From positions 124,001-188,000 of the forward strand of contig NZ_CP037993.1 in the NCBI RefSeq assembly GCF_004367745.1: a stretch of 64,000 bases of DNA, written 5' to 3'. Source of the stretch: Herbaspirillum huttiense. GTDB taxonomy: Bacteria; Pseudomonadota; Gammaproteobacteria; Burkholderiales; Burkholderiaceae_D. Under the pieces are notes generated by a model that saw nothing but the letters and a program-made list of their open reading frames with translations, searched no databases and was not told the origin of the DNA. Position numbers and translations under genes: made by a program. Shown piece by piece: positions 25,616 to 43,386 of the stretch (positions within the stretch are counted from its first letter, which is position 1; every line of letters begins with the position of its first letter).

Positions 25616-26806
25616 ATGGCAAAAGGCAAGTTTGAACGGACCAAGCCGCACGTGAACGTCGGCACCATCGGTCACGTTGACCACGGCAAGACCACCCTGA
25701 CCGCTGCAATCGCAACCGTTCTGTCGAAGAAGTTCGGCGGCGAAGCGAAGGCCTACGACCAGATCGACGCAGCGCCTGAAGAAAAGGCACGCGGCATCAC
25801 CATCAACACCGCACACGTCGAATACGAAACCGCAAACCGTCACTACGCACACGTTGACTGCCCAGGCCACGCCGACTATGTGAAGAACATGATCACCGGC
25901 GCAGCCCAGATGGACGGCGCGATCCTGGTGTGCTCGGCCGCTGACGGCCCGATGCCCCAGACCCGCGAACACATCCTGCTGTCGCGTCAGGTTGGCGTTC
26001 CTTACATCATCGTCTTCCTGAACAAGGCTGACATGGTGGACGACGCTGAACTGCTGGAACTGGTGGAGATGGAAGTCCGCGAACTGCTGTCGAAGTACGA
26101 GTTCCCTGGCGACGACCTGCCCATCGTGAAGGGTTCGGCCAAGCTGGCGCTGGAAGGCGACACTGGTCCCCTGGGCGAACAAGCGATCATGGCCCTGGCT
26201 GAAGCCCTGGACACCTACATCCCGACCCCGGAACGTGCTGTTGACGGTACCTTCCTGATGCCGGTGGAAGACGTGTTCTCGATCTCCGGCCGTGGCACCG
26301 TGGTGACCGGTCGCGTTGAGCGCGGCATCATCAAGGTCGGCGAAGAAATCGAAATCGTCGGTATCGCTGACACCCAGAAGACCACCTGCACCGGCGTGGA
26401 AATGTTCCGCAAGCTGCTGGACCAAGGTCAAGCTGGCGACAACGTCGGCGTGCTGCTGCGCGGCACCAAGCGTGAAGACGTGCAGCGTGGCCAGGTTCTG
26501 GCCAAGCCGGGTTCGATCAAGCCGCACAAGCACTTCACCGGCGAGATCTATGTTCTGTCGAAGGATGAAGGCGGCCGTCACACCCCGTTCTTCAACAACT
26601 ACCGTCCGCAGTTCTACTTCCGTACCACCGACGTGACCGGTGCGATCGAACTGCCGAAGGACAAGGAAATGGTCATGCCGGGCGACAACGTGTCGATCAC
26701 CGTGCAACTGATCAACCCGATCGCCATGGAAGAAGGTCTGCGCTTCGCTATCCGTGAAGGCGGTCGTACCGTCGGCGCCGGCGTGGTTGCCAAGATCTTC
26801 GACTAA
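25616..26806 (+). CDS. tufA: Elongation factor Tu, first copy
   Basis: 396-residue GTPase that brings aminoacyl-tRNA to the ribosome. G1 GHVDHGKTT, switch [15 protein letters not shown]3 [10 protein letters not shown]4 NKADMVD. AGGAGT lies 6-11 bases before the ATG. It is cotranscribed with the three upstream tRNAs. The protein is identical to that of the second copy at 47037; I count about seven synonymous third-position differences over 1,191 bases, a sign of recent gene conversion. Confidence 0.97.
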   Translation: MAKGKFERTKPHVNVGTIGHVDHGKTTLTAAIATVLSKKFGGEAKAYDQIDAAPEEKARGITINTAHVEYETANRHYAHVDCPGHADYVKNMITGAAQMDGAILVCSAADGPMPQTREHILLSRQVGVPYIIVFLNKADMVDDAELLELVEMEVRELLSKYEFPGDDLPIVKGSAKLALEGDTGPLGEQAIMALAEALDTYIPTPERAVDGTFLMPVEDVFSISGRGTVVTGRVERGIIKVGEEIEIVGIADTQKTTCTGVEMFRKLLDQGQAGDNVGVLLRGTKREDVQRGQVLAKPGSIKPHKHFTGEIYVLSKDEGGRHTPFFNNYRPQFYFRTTDVTGAIELPKDKEMVMPGDNVSITVQLINPIAMEEGLRFAIREGGRTVGAGVVAKIFD

Positions 26807-26879
26807 GATCAAGCTGTAAAACACTTTGCCGCGGTGCGTAACGTATCGCGGCATTCGTGTCTCAATCGCGAGTTTTTGT

Positions 26880-26955
26880 AGGGGCGTAGCTCAATTGGCA
26901 GAGCGTCGGTCTCCAAAACCGAAGGTTGGGGGTTCGATGCCCTCCGCCCCTGCCA
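26880..26955 (+). tRNA. tRNA-Trp (CCA)
   Basis: Acceptor AGGGGCG pairs with CGCCCCT, D arm GCTCAATTGGCAGAGC, anticodon loop TCTCCAA (anticodon CCA), T arm GGGTTCGATGCCC, encoded GCCA. It sits between tuf and secE, its usual place. A hairpin TGCCGCG/CGCGGCA (26827-26853) just upstream may serve processing. Confidence 0.97.
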
Positions 26956-26986
26956 CCGAATCTGGTGCAGGGTACTGAAAGTAAAT

Positions 26987-27367
26987 ATGTCTAGCCAGCC
27001 AGTTCAAACCGTCAACACCTCCAACGACAAGATCAAGATCGCATTGGCGATCGTGGCTGTGGTTGCAGGCGTGGTCGGTTTTTTTGTGTTGTCTGATCAG
27101 TCGACTCCGGTGCGCGCTGTCGCCCTGGTCGCCGGTCTGCTGGTGGCTGTGGCGTTTGCCTGGACGTCTGCACAAGGCCGCGGCTTCGTCGGTTTCGCCA
27201 AGGAATCCGTGCGCGAAACCAAGAAAGTCGTCTGGCCCACCCGCAAGGAAGCCATGCAGATCACGGCGGTGGTCTTCGCCTTCGTGCTGATCATGGCCAT
27301 CTTCCTCTGGGGTACGGACAAGTTGCTCGAGTTCCTGTTGTACGACGTAATTTTGGGCTGGAAATAA
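26987..27367 (+). CDS. secE: Preprotein translocase subunit SecE
   Basis: 126 residues with three predicted membrane segments (about 16-36, 42-60, 93-117), as in the longer proteobacterial SecE. The conserved cytoplasmic amphipathic helix and hinge [20 protein letters not shown] precede the last segment. It clamps the SecY halves in the translocon. It begins 31 bases after tRNA-Trp, and nusG follows one base after its stop, the standard secE-nusG pair. Confidence 0.95.
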   Translation: MSSQPVQTVNTSNDKIKIALAIVAVVAGVVGFFVLSDQSTPVRAVALVAGLLVAVAFAWTSAQGRGFVGFAKESVRETKKVVWPTRKEAMQITAVVFAFVLIMAIFLWGTDKLLEFLLYDVILGWK

Positions 27368-27368
27368 C

Positions 27369-27959
27369 ATGAGCGATAGCACGCAAGACAGCGCACCGAT
27401 TGGTGCGCAAAGCGTTTCAAGCGCCGGAAACAAGCGCTGGTACGTGGTGCATGCATATTCCGGCATGGAAAAGAGCGTGCAGCGCGCGCTGACCGAGCGC
27501 ATCAACCGCGCCGGCATGCAAGAACAGTTCGGCCAGATCCTGGTGCCGACTGAAGAAGTCGTTGATATGAAGAATGGTCACAAGTCCGTGACCGAGCGTC
27601 GTTTCTTCCCGGGCTACGTCCTGGTCGAGATGGAAATGACGGACGAGACCTGGCACCTGGTGAAGAACACCGCCAAAGTGACCGGTTTCATCGGTGGCAA
27701 GTCGAATCGTCCGACTCCGCTGCCGCAGCGCGAAGTGGACTCGCTGCTCCGCCAGATGCAAGAAGGCGTCGAGAAGCCCCGTCCGAAGGTGCTCTACGAA
27801 GTTGGCGAAATGGTCCGCATCAAGGAAGGCCCGTTCACCGACTTCAACGGCAACGTCGAGGAAGTGAACTACGAGAAATCGCGCGTGCGCGTCTCGGTCA
27901 CCATCTTCGGTCGCGCCACCCCGGTCGAACTCGAATTCGGCCAACTGGAAAAAGTCTGA
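27369..27959 (+). CDS. nusG: Transcription termination/antitermination factor NusG
   Basis: 196 residues: NGN domain from [20 protein letters not shown] to about residue 125, and KOW domain with [39 protein letters not shown]. The first about 22 residues (Ser/Gln-rich) are a lineage extension compared with the 181-residue E. coli protein. It binds RNA polymerase and links it to Rho or the ribosome (S10). Cotranscribed with secE. Confidence 0.96.
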   Translation: MSDSTQDSAPIGAQSVSSAGNKRWYVVHAYSGMEKSVQRALTERINRAGMQEQFGQILVPTEEVVDMKNGHKSVTERRFFPGYVLVEMEMTDETWHLVKNTAKVTGFIGGKSNRPTPLPQREVDSLLRQMQEGVEKPRPKVLYEVGEMVRIKEGPFTDFNGNVEEVNYEKSRVRVSVTIFGRATPVELEFGQLEKV

Positions 27960-28119
27960 TCCCGCCCTCCGGAATCCCGCCTTTCCCTGTCAAGTTTTCA
28001 ACGCCCGCTGGAGCGTACCGGACAAGTCATCGTCCGATCATCCAGTCATCCGAGGAGCCGCAGTAAGGAGCCGCAAGGCGAATGACACGGCGCTACAACT
28101 CAATCAATAAGGAGCCGTC

Positions 28120-28551
28120 ATGGCAAAGAAGATTATTGGTTTTATCAAGCTGCAAGTGCCAGCTGGTAAAGCAAACCCGTCCCCCCCGATCGGCCCGGCC
28201 CTGGGTCAGCGCGGTCTGAACATCATGGAGTTCTGCAAGGCCTTCAACGCCCAGACTCAAGGTGTCGAACCCGGTCTGCCGATTCCGGTCGTGATCACCG
28301 CCTTCGCGGACAAGTCCTTCACCTTCGTGATGAAGACTCCGCCGGCGACCATCCTGATCAAGAAGGCTGCTGGTATCCAGAAGGGTTCCGCCAAGCCGCA
28401 TACCGACAAGGTCGGCAAGATCACCCGCAAGCAAGCGGAAGAGATCGCAACCCAGAAGAAGCCGGACCTGACCGCTGCTGATCTGGAAGCTGCCGTGCGT
28501 ACCATCGCTGGTTCCGCACGTTCGATGGGCATCACGGTGGAGGGTCTGTAA
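28120..28551 (+). CDS. rplK: 50S ribosomal protein L11
   Basis: 143 residues, full length: [40 protein letters not shown] and the C-terminal 23S rRNA-binding domain ([13 protein letters not shown]). It forms the GTPase-associated centre with the L10-L12 stalk. The 160-base leader contains three copies of AGGAGCCG, the last being the ribosome site. Its stop overlaps the rplA start by one base (TAATG). Confidence 0.97.
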   Translation: MAKKIIGFIKLQVPAGKANPSPPIGPALGQRGLNIMEFCKAFNAQTQGVEPGLPIPVVITAFADKSFTFVMKTPPATILIKKAAGIQKGSAKPHTDKVGKITRKQAEEIATQKKPDLTAADLEAAVRTIAGSARSMGITVEGL

Positions 28552-29246
28552 TGGCTAAGGTATCCAAGCGCGTCAAGGCAATGAAGGAAAAGGTCGATCG
28601 TACCAAGGCCTATCCGTTCGACAACGCCGTTTCCCTGATCAAGGAATTTGCAACCGCCAAGTTCAACGAATCGATCGACGTGTCCGTCCAGCTGGGCGTG
28701 GACGCGAAGAAGTCGGACCAAGTGGTCCGTGGTTCGGTGGTGCTGCCTGCCGGTACCGGCAAGACCGTTCGCGTGGCCGTGTTCGCCTCCGGCGACAAGG
28801 CTGAAGCTGCCAAGGCAGCCGGCGCTGACGTGGTCGGCATGGAAGACCTGGCAGAGCGCGTGAAGGCCGGCGACATGCCGTTCGACATCGTCATCGCTTC
28901 GCCCGACACCATGCGTATCGTCGGTACCCTGGGTCAGATCCTGGGTCCCCGCGGCCTGATGCCGAACCCGAAGGTTGGCACCGTGACCCCGGACGTGGCA
29001 ACTGCCGTCAAGAACGCCAAGGCTGGTCAAGTGCAATACCGTACCGACAAGTCCGGTATCATCCACGCCACCATCGGCCGCAAGTCGTTCTCCGACGCCG
29101 ATCTGAAGGCCAACCTGCTGGCCCTGATCGATGCCCTGAACAAGGCCAAGCCGGCCAGCAGCAAGGGTGTGTACCTGCGCAAGATCGCTCTGTCGTCCAC
29201 CATGGGCGCTGGCGTCCGCGTGGACCAGGCTTCCCTGGCTGCCTAA
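28551..29246 (+). CDS. rplA: 50S ribosomal protein L1
   Basis: 231 residues; starts [20 protein letters not shown] and carries the signature [20 protein letters not shown]. It binds 23S rRNA at the L1 stalk and in other bacteria represses its own L11-L1 mRNA at a leader site. Translationally coupled to rplK. Confidence 0.97.
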   Translation: MAKVSKRVKAMKEKVDRTKAYPFDNAVSLIKEFATAKFNESIDVSVQLGVDAKKSDQVVRGSVVLPAGTGKTVRVAVFASGDKAEAAKAAGADVVGMEDLAERVKAGDMPFDIVIASPDTMRIVGTLGQILGPRGLMPNPKVGTVTPDVATAVKNAKAGQVQYRTDKSGIIHATIGRKSFSDADLKANLLALIDALNKAKPASSKGVYLRKIALSSTMGAGVRVDQASLAA

Positions 29247-29581
29247 GCAAGCAATACAGTCCCCGTTTCCGAGAGGAGGCGGGGCATCTCTTTGGGCTGT
29301 CGCAGTTGAGCGCAATCAGCAATCGATTGCGGCAGGCCTTCAAAGACCGTTGGGCGGAAGCCGGCAGCAACAAGCCGGATGAAGTTAAAAACGCTGGCCG
29401 CAAGTCCAGTGAACCCAACGCAGATGGTGAACCCGAGCAAGTTTCGTAGTCTCAGGCAGCATATTCAGTTTTGCCCTATGCTGCAGTGAACTCCTAAACG
29501 TCGGACGCCGTGTTCGAACCGGTGCAAGGCAAGCAGGCAGTGGCCTGTGTAGTGGCCGAGTACTATTTTTGGAGGTTGATC
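29247..29581. other. Leader region before rplJ (candidate L10-L12 control RNA)
   Basis: 335 bases without a gene. It contains CCCCG...CGGGG just after rplA, a palindrome GCAATCGATTGC (29319-29330), and an 8-bp inverted repeat GCAGCATA/TATGCTGC (29456-29463 with 29477-29484). In other bacteria L10 binds a structured leader here to control rplJ-rplL translation; this region is the natural candidate, but I cannot match the L10 consensus by eye. Confidence 0.5.
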
Positions 29582-30079
29582 TTGAGTCTCAATCTGAATG
29601 ACAAGAAGGCCGTCGTCGCCGAAGTTTCCGCAAAAGTAGCAACTGCGCAAACGATCGTCGTGGCCGAATACCGTGGCATCCAGGTTGGTTCCTTGACGCA
29701 ACTGCGCGCACAAGCGCGTGCCCAAGGCGTGTACCTGCGCGTGTTGAAAAACACGCTGGCTCGTCGCGCTGTTGAAGGCACGAAGTTTGCCGACCTCGCC
29801 CCGCAACTGACCGGTCCGCTGATCTACTCGATCTCGGAAGATGCCGTGGCCGCTGCCAAAGTCCTGTCGGACTTTGCCAAGACCAACGACAAGCTGGTTG
29901 TGAAGGCAGGTAACTACGAAGGCAAGCAGCTGGACAAGGCTGCTGTGGCTTCGCTGGCAAACATCCCGTCTCGCGAAGTTCTGCTGGCCCAGGTCCTGGG
30001 CATGATGCAGGCTCCGGTGTCGGGCTTTGCGCGCGCTCTGGCTGCCCTGGCAGCCAAGAAGGAAGCCGAAGCCGCATGA
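29582..30079 (+). CDS. rplJ: 50S ribosomal protein L10
   Basis: 165 residues from a TTG at 29582, chosen because GGAGG sits six bases upstream and the product begins (M)[20 protein letters not shown] as in relatives; the frame extends 24 codons upstream without homology. It has VVAEYRGI and [15 protein letters not shown] and a C-terminal helix that carries the L7/L12 dimers. It forms the ribosomal stalk base and probably controls its own operon. Confidence 0.95.
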   Translation: MSLNLNDKKAVVAEVSAKVATAQTIVVAEYRGIQVGSLTQLRAQARAQGVYLRVLKNTLARRAVEGTKFADLAPQLTGPLIYSISEDAVAAAKVLSDFAKTNDKLVVKAGNYEGKQLDKAAVASLANIPSREVLLAQVLGMMQAPVSGFARALAALAAKKEAEAA

Positions 30080-30175
30080 GGCACGGCCGCCTGAGGCGGC
30101 CCCGCTCTGCAGTTTCGACGCTTTCGCGTCACTACCAATCTGATGTTATTACCGAAATAAATTTAGGAGTTTCAA

Positions 30176-30553
30176 ATGGCAATTAGCAAAGAAGACATCC
30201 TGGAAGCCGTTGGCGCGCTGTCCGTGATGGAACTGAATGACCTGGTCAAGGCATTCGAAGAGAAGTTTGGTGTTTCCGCTGCCGCAATGGCCGCTCCCGC
30301 TGCTGGCGGTGGCGCTGGTGCCGCTGCTGCTGCTGAAGAGCAGACCGAGTTCACCGTTGTGCTGGCTGAAGTCGGCGCCAACAAGGTCGGCGTCATCAAG
30401 GCCGTGCGTGAAATCACCGGTCTGGGCCTGAAGGAAGCCAAGGATCTGGTTGACGGTGCACCGAAGCCGGTCAAGGAAGGCATCGCCAAGGCTGACGCTG
30501 AAGCTGCCAAGAAGAAGCTGGAAGAAGCTGGCGCCAAGGCCGAACTGAAGTAA
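30176..30553 (+). CDS. rplL: 50S ribosomal protein L7/L12
   Basis: 125 residues: N-terminal dimer domain ([20 protein letters not shown]), an Ala/Gly-rich hinge (about residues 38-55) and the factor-binding C-domain with [20 protein letters not shown]. Stalk protein present in several copies that recruits translation GTPases. AGGAG lies seven bases before the ATG. A long hairpin follows before rpoB. Confidence 0.97.
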   Translation: MAISKEDILEAVGALSVMELNDLVKAFEEKFGVSAAAMAAPAAGGGAGAAAAAEEQTEFTVVLAEVGANKVGVIKAVREITGLGLKEAKDLVDGAPKPVKEGIAKADAEAAKKKLEEAGAKAELK

Positions 30554-30586
30554 TTCTCTTGCCTACCAAGGCGAGTCATTACTCCG

Positions 30587-30633
30587 GAGTCAAAGTGCAG
30601 AATCCCTTGAAAAAGGGATTCGGCTTTGGCTCC
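30587..30633 (+). promoter_or_regulatory. Hairpin in the rplL-rpoB gap (processing or attenuation)
   Basis: Inner stem GAATCCCTT-GAAA-AAGGGATTC (30600-30621) with a GAAA tetraloop, inside an outer pairing of GGAG.CAAAG with CTTTG.CTCC. There is no T-run, so partial attenuation or RNase III cleavage is more likely than full termination, as known for the same gap in E. coli. Confidence 0.7.
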
Positions 30634-30832
30634 TTTGTCGTTTCTTATTTTTGCTGGTGATGTTGATGCGCCGCAGTATTCGTTGTCGGGAATATTAAGC
30701 GCGATCTCAGCAAAAAACTAGGGTAGACATTTGAAGATTTGAGTGCCGATGGCCCGGACTGCTTTGCCGGCAAGTCGCGCGGTCTGATCGAATCTTGAAT
30801 TCTCTATCCTTCCTGTCACTCACGGAGTGTCC

Positions 30833-34939
<4,107 letters not shown>

Positions 34940-35223
34940 TGTAAAGGGGTGCGCGGCGCAGGCTGCGCACCCCGCCGGTTTTTCCGGCAAAACAAGAATT
35001 CAAGAATTCAGTAGTGACGCATCGCTCCACGGGCGATGTGAACGAATCAAGAGAATCAAGAGATTCAAGCGAAGTACGGCAGTAAGCTGGGGAGGTCTGT
35101 CCCGGTATCGAGCGGCACCACGAAGCAGAGGCTTCGCTGGCTCTCCCGCCGATGCGAACAGGGTTAAGCAGGGTGAACCGGCCACACGTAAATTTAGTTT
35201 CTCACGCCAACCTGGAGTGATAC
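34940..35223 (+). promoter_or_regulatory. rpoB-rpoC intergenic region with a 9-bp hairpin and short repeats
   Basis: GGGGTGCGC (34946-34954) pairs with GCGCACCCC (34965-34973) seven bases after the rpoB stop, followed by CCGG/CCGG and only a short T-run. Downstream are AAGAATTCAAGAATTC and two GAATCAAGA copies. It could pause or attenuate transcription or set mRNA stability between beta and beta'. No gene is visible. Confidence 0.6.
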
Positions 35224-39465
<4,242 letters not shown>

Positions 39466-39540
39466 GCATCGCTGGCAAGGCATCACGGGGCGGCCAGCAG
39501 GACCGGCCGCCCCGGCAAGACAACAAGCTGCAAGAGAGAA

Positions 39541-39572
39541 CGGCACCGGAAGCAATTCCGGTGCCGTTTTTT
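39541..39572 (+). terminator. Rho-independent terminator of the rpoBC operon
   Basis: CGGCACCGGA-AGCAAT-TCCGGTGCCG followed by TTTTTT: a perfect 10-bp stem. A second GC-rich hairpin (GGGGCGGCC 39487-39495 with GGCCGCCCC 39505-39513) precedes it. Confidence 0.95.
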
Positions 39573-39830
39573 CGTTCATGGGGGGTGTTTGCCGGGGCAT
39601 CACGGCCTTCATATCCCGATTTATCCCTACTTGCGGTAGGCCTTGCTGCTTGCGGCATTGCCAAGGATGAGTGAATCTTTTATCATCTCCAAATAATAAT
39701 GATTCTCATCTGATTCCCGTCGCGTGGAATCAATCTTCATATCGACGACGACCTGCGCCCGCAGGCCGTTTTTATCCAAGAGGTAGCCAGCCAGCGCTAG
39801 TAACCGAACCAGACCAAGGGGTGGTTACCA
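39573..39830. other. Intergenic region before the haem receptor gene
   Basis: 258 bases between the rpoBC terminator and the TonB receptor. Apart from the Fur-box-like sequence at 39692-39710 I see no gene; the receptor promoter must lie here and probably overlaps that box. Confidence 0.6.
39692..39710 (+). promoter_or_regulatory. Fur box upstream of the TonB-dependent receptor
   Basis: AATAATAATGATTCTCATC agrees with the 19-bp Fur consensus GATAATGATAATCATTATC at about 13 positions and has the AATGATTCTCAT core common in proteobacterial iron boxes. It lies 120 bases before the receptor and about 120 bases after the rpoC terminator, so iron control of the haem pair is likely. Confidence 0.72.
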
Positions 39831-42128
39831 GTGTTTCCAAGCAAATCGAAGTGTGCAGCGGCCGTGTTCCTGGCGCTGCAGCAGTGGCTGTGTGCGAGTG
39901 CCTTTGCGCAATCAGCCGATGCCAATACCCAAGCCAATCCCGCTCGCGCGTCGGCGAGTGAATCCATCACATTGGCGCAAGCCAGCGGCAAGAAGCTGCA
40001 GGACGTGGTGGTTACGGCCAATCGTTCCGGCAGCAGCGACCTTGATCACGCGGCCGCCACCGTCTCCGTCATCACCTCCGAGGAGATCGAGGAGCACAAC
40101 GCCAAGGACATCAAGGATGCCTTGCGCTACGAGCCGGGGGTGGAGGTGCGGCGTTCGGTGTATCGCATGTCCGGCATCACAGGGGCGACGGCCACTACCG
40201 GGCGTGGCGGCAATGAGGGCATCACCATTCGTGGCCTCGATGGCAATCGCGTGCTGATGCTGGAGGATGGCATCGTCATGCCGCGCGCTTTCAGCCAGGG
40301 CGTGGCCAGCGTCGGGCGGGGTGCGACTACGGACACCGAACTGTATCGCCGCATCGAAGTGCTGCGCGGCCCGGCGTCTTCGCTCTACGGCAGCGATGGC
40401 CTTACCGGCGCGGTCAATTTCATCACCAAGGACCCCTCGGACCTGCTGGAGGTCTATGGCAAGTCCAGCTATTTCTCCTTCAAGCCCTCCTACGACTCGG
40501 TCGACAAAAGCTTTGGCGCCACCGCCAGTGCGGCCTGGGGCAGCCAGCAGTGGCAGGGTATGCTGATCCTCAATGCGCGCCACGGCAACGAGAGCGACAA
40601 CAAGGGGACCAATGACGTGCGCGGCAGCGCCCGCACCACGCCCGACCCGATGAGCACTACCAACCGCTCGGCCCTGGGCAAACTGGTCTTCAAGCCCAAT
40701 GGCATCGACACCTTCAAGCTCACCCTGCAGGCCACCGAAGAGCGCGAGAGCGGGGACAGTCTTTCTGCGATTGGCAACGGCGTGACCGCCTACAGTACGA
40801 GCAGCAAGTCCACCGGACAGCGCGCCATGCTGGCCTACGAACGCAACGATGCGGATCAGCCGTGGATACAGAAATTCAAGGCCAGCCTCACTTATCGCAA
40901 TGCCGACACCGACCAGTTCACCAATGAGGCCGGCACCAGTACGGCGAGCATCGTGCGGCCGCGTTTCCGTGCCGTTTCGTACAGCGACCAGATGATCAGC
41001 GGCAGCCTGCTGGCCGAGAGCAACTTCGGCTCGGACAGCTGGCGGCACAAGCTGGTCTATGGGCTGGACCTGAGCCTGTCCACCTTGCAGACCAGCGCCG
41101 ACGGCACCGGCTGGACCAGTTGCACCGGCACGCAGTATTGCCAGTACTTCCCCAAGACCGAGAGCACCCAGCTCGGGGCCTATGTGCAGGATGAGATGCG
41201 CACCGGCGCGCTGACCACCATCGCCGGCCTGCGCCTGGACAGCTATGAACTCAAGCCCAAGGCCAGCGCAAAATACGACGCCCAGGCCATCGCCAACGGG
41301 CAGCCGGCAGTGAGCAGCCGCGACAGCGCCTTCTCGCCGCGCCTGGCGTTCCTCTATGAAGTCACGCCGGCTTTCATCCCCTACATCCAATATGCGCGCG
41401 GCTTCCGTTCACCCTCGCCGCAGGAGATCAATTCCTTCTTCAACAATACCGTCTATCGCCAGATCTCCAATCCTGACCTCAAGCCCGAGACCAGCAACAC
41501 GGTCGAAGTCGGCCTGCGCGGCAAGCTGGCGGCCGGGCCGGGAGCGCTGCGCTACAGCGCGGCGGCGTACAAGGGCAATTACCGCAACTTCATCGACCTG
41601 GTGACCGTGCGCGGCAACCTGACGGTGGCCAACCCGACCATCTTCCAGTACCGCAATGCGGCCAAGGCCGAGATCCACGGGCTGGAAGGACGGATCGATT
41701 ACGCGCTCGACAATGGTTTCACGGTCAAGGGCGGGTTCGCCTGGACCAAGGGCACCACGACCACCAATGGCGTCGAGCAGGGACTGGAATCCGTGGCCCC
41801 GCTGTCGGTGGTGGCGGGCCTGCGCTATGAGCGTGCCCAGCAGTGGTTCGTGCAGAGCGACCTGATCTACAACGCGGCCAAGAAGAAGGAAGACATTCCG
41901 ACGGCCACCAACTTCGTCTCGCCTTCCTTCTTCGTGATGGATCTCTCGGGTGGCTATCACCTCACCCGCAACATGACCGTCACCGCCGGCATCCGCAATC
42001 TGTTCGACCGCAAGTACTGGAGCTGGACCGACATCCGCGGCTTGTCGCTGGCCGACAGCGCGGTCAACAAGGATGCCTATGCCGAGCCGGGGCGCAGCTT
42101 CAACGTCAGTCTGAAGATCGCCTACTGA
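39831..42128 (+). CDS. TonB-dependent haem/haemoprotein receptor
   Basis: 765 residues from a GTG at 39831. A signal peptide is followed by a TonB-box-like LQDVVVTANRSG, the plug domain (KDIKDALRYEPGVEVRRSVY, RGGNEGITIRGLDGNRVLML, RIEVLRGPASSLYGSDGLTG) and a 22-strand barrel ending in NVSLKIAY. The plug wording and the YARGFRSPSPQE...NPDLKPE pair place it in the TonB-haemoglobin/transferrin family. The His often found between those two motifs in haem receptors is absent, so the exact ligand is open. The next gene is a HemS-like protein, which supports haem; the Fur box supports iron control. Confidence 0.88.
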   Translation: MFPSKSKCAAAVFLALQQWLCASAFAQSADANTQANPARASASESITLAQASGKKLQDVVVTANRSGSSDLDHAAATVSVITSEEIEEHNAKDIKDALRYEPGVEVRRSVYRMSGITGATATTGRGGNEGITIRGLDGNRVLMLEDGIVMPRAFSQGVASVGRGATTDTELYRRIEVLRGPASSLYGSDGLTGAVNFITKDPSDLLEVYGKSSYFSFKPSYDSVDKSFGATASAAWGSQQWQGMLILNARHGNESDNKGTNDVRGSARTTPDPMSTTNRSALGKLVFKPNGIDTFKLTLQATEERESGDSLSAIGNGVTAYSTSSKSTGQRAMLAYERNDADQPWIQKFKASLTYRNADTDQFTNEAGTSTASIVRPRFRAVSYSDQMISGSLLAESNFGSDSWRHKLVYGLDLSLSTLQTSADGTGWTSCTGTQYCQYFPKTESTQLGAYVQDEMRTGALTTIAGLRLDSYELKPKASAKYDAQAIANGQPAVSSRDSAFSPRLAFLYEVTPAFIPYIQYARGFRSPSPQEINSFFNNTVYRQISNPDLKPETSNTVEVGLRGKLAAGPGALRYSAAAYKGNYRNFIDLVTVRGNLTVANPTIFQYRNAAKAEIHGLEGRIDYALDNGFTVKGGFAWTKGTTTTNGVEQGLESVAPLSVVAGLRYERAQQWFVQSDLIYNAAKKKEDIPTATNFVSPSFFVMDLSGGYHLTRNMTVTAGIRNLFDRKYWSWTDIRGLSLADSAVNKDAYAEPGRSFNVSLKIAY

Positions 42129-42171
42129 GTCGCCGGACCCATCCATCTCTCATTCATCCTGAAGGAATTCC

Positions 42172-43329
42172 ATGAGCAAGCACATCATCGCCCGCCCCGC
42201 ATTGCGCCGTACCTCCCTGGCCGTGTTGCTGGCCGCGACCTTGGCCGCTGCCGGCTGCGCGACTCAGCCATCCTTGTCCGAACGCTGGGCAGAGTTGCAG
42301 CGTTCGCAGCCAAAACTTCATACCCGAGATGCTGCACGTGAACTCGGTGTCAAAGAATCGGCCTTGCTGGCCACCCAGGTCGGCCGCAATGCTGTGCGCC
42401 TCAAGGGGGACCCGGCCGATATCGAGGCCCTGTTCGAGCGTCTGCCGGAGCTGGGCCGCATCAAGGCCATCACGCGCAACGAAGATGCCGTGCTGGAGCG
42501 CAGTGGCGAAGTCACGCCCGTCAAGCGGGATGAGCAGGGCAGGGTGATCCCCGGGACCGGCTTCGCGGGCGGCCCCATTGACCTGCGTTTTGCCACGGCC
42601 AAATGGGGCAGCGCCTTTGCGGTGGTGCAAGCGGGCCGGGATGGCAAGACCAGCCGCAGCCTGCAGTTCTTCGACCGCCAGGGTGATGCCGTGCACAAGG
42701 TCTATCTGGAAAATGAGCAGCACGTGGCCCAATTCGATCGCCTGGTAGCGGACTTCAGGCTGCCCGATCAACAGGCCGCCTTGAACATCGAGCCCGGCCC
42801 GGTGACGGCGACTGCACAGCCGGCTGCGCCACCCAGTGCCGAGGCGATCCGCGAACTGCGCCAGTCCTGGCATGAGTTGACCGACGTGCACCAATTCCCG
42901 CGCCTGCTGCGCGAGCTCAAGCTGACCCGCGAACAGGCACTGCAGCTCATTGGTCCCGACTCCGCCTGGCGCATCGCGCCGCAGGCGGCCCAGGCGCTGC
43001 TGGAAGACGCCAGGCAACGCCAGCAGCCCATCATGGTGTTCGTCAGCAATGGCGGCATGACACAAATCTACAGCGGCCTGATCGGCAAGACTGCCGCGGC
43101 AGGGGACTGGTACAACGTCCTCGATCCGGATTTCAACCTGCACCTGCGCGCCAAGGCGGTGGATCACGGCTGGGTGGTGCGCCGTCCGACCGATCACGGC
43201 ATGATCACCTCGGTGGAGTTCTATGATGCCCAAGGCAAGCAGATCGTCAACTTCTTCTCCCGCCGCGACCGCGGCCAGCCCGAGACGATGCAGTGGCGCA
43301 ACATGGTCGAGGCGCTGCCACGCGGCTGA
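42172..43329 (+). CDS. HemS/HmuS/ChuS-family haem-handling protein with a lipoprotein-like signal peptide
   Basis: 385 residues made of two homologous HemS repeats: LSERWAELQRSQPKLHTRDA, AARELGVKESALLATQVG in the first, and LRQSWHELTDVHQFPRLLRE, KLTREQALQLIGPD in the second, ending with YDAQGKQIVNFFSRRDRGQP. Family proteins bind and, in some cases, degrade haem in the cytoplasm. Unusual here is the N-terminus, ALRRTSLAVLLAATLAAAGC with Cys29, which looks like a lipoprotein signal peptide before the first repeat, pointing to a periplasmic or membrane-anchored protein. The AAGGAATTCC ribosome site and ATG at 42172 support this start. It follows the receptor by 43 bases. Confidence 0.85.
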   Translation: MSKHIIARPALRRTSLAVLLAATLAAAGCATQPSLSERWAELQRSQPKLHTRDAARELGVKESALLATQVGRNAVRLKGDPADIEALFERLPELGRIKAITRNEDAVLERSGEVTPVKRDEQGRVIPGTGFAGGPIDLRFATAKWGSAFAVVQAGRDGKTSRSLQFFDRQGDAVHKVYLENEQHVAQFDRLVADFRLPDQQAALNIEPGPVTATAQPAAPPSAEAIRELRQSWHELTDVHQFPRLLRELKLTREQALQLIGPDSAWRIAPQAAQALLEDARQRQQPIMVFVSNGGMTQIYSGLIGKTAAAGDWYNVLDPDFNLHLRAKAVDHGWVVRRPTDHGMITSVEFYDAQGKQIVNFFSRRDRGQPETMQWRNMVEALPRG

Positions 43330-43386
43330 TCTTGCCACGAGGGCCATGCAGGCGTTGCGTGCAACTCTTGCATCAAGGAAAACATT

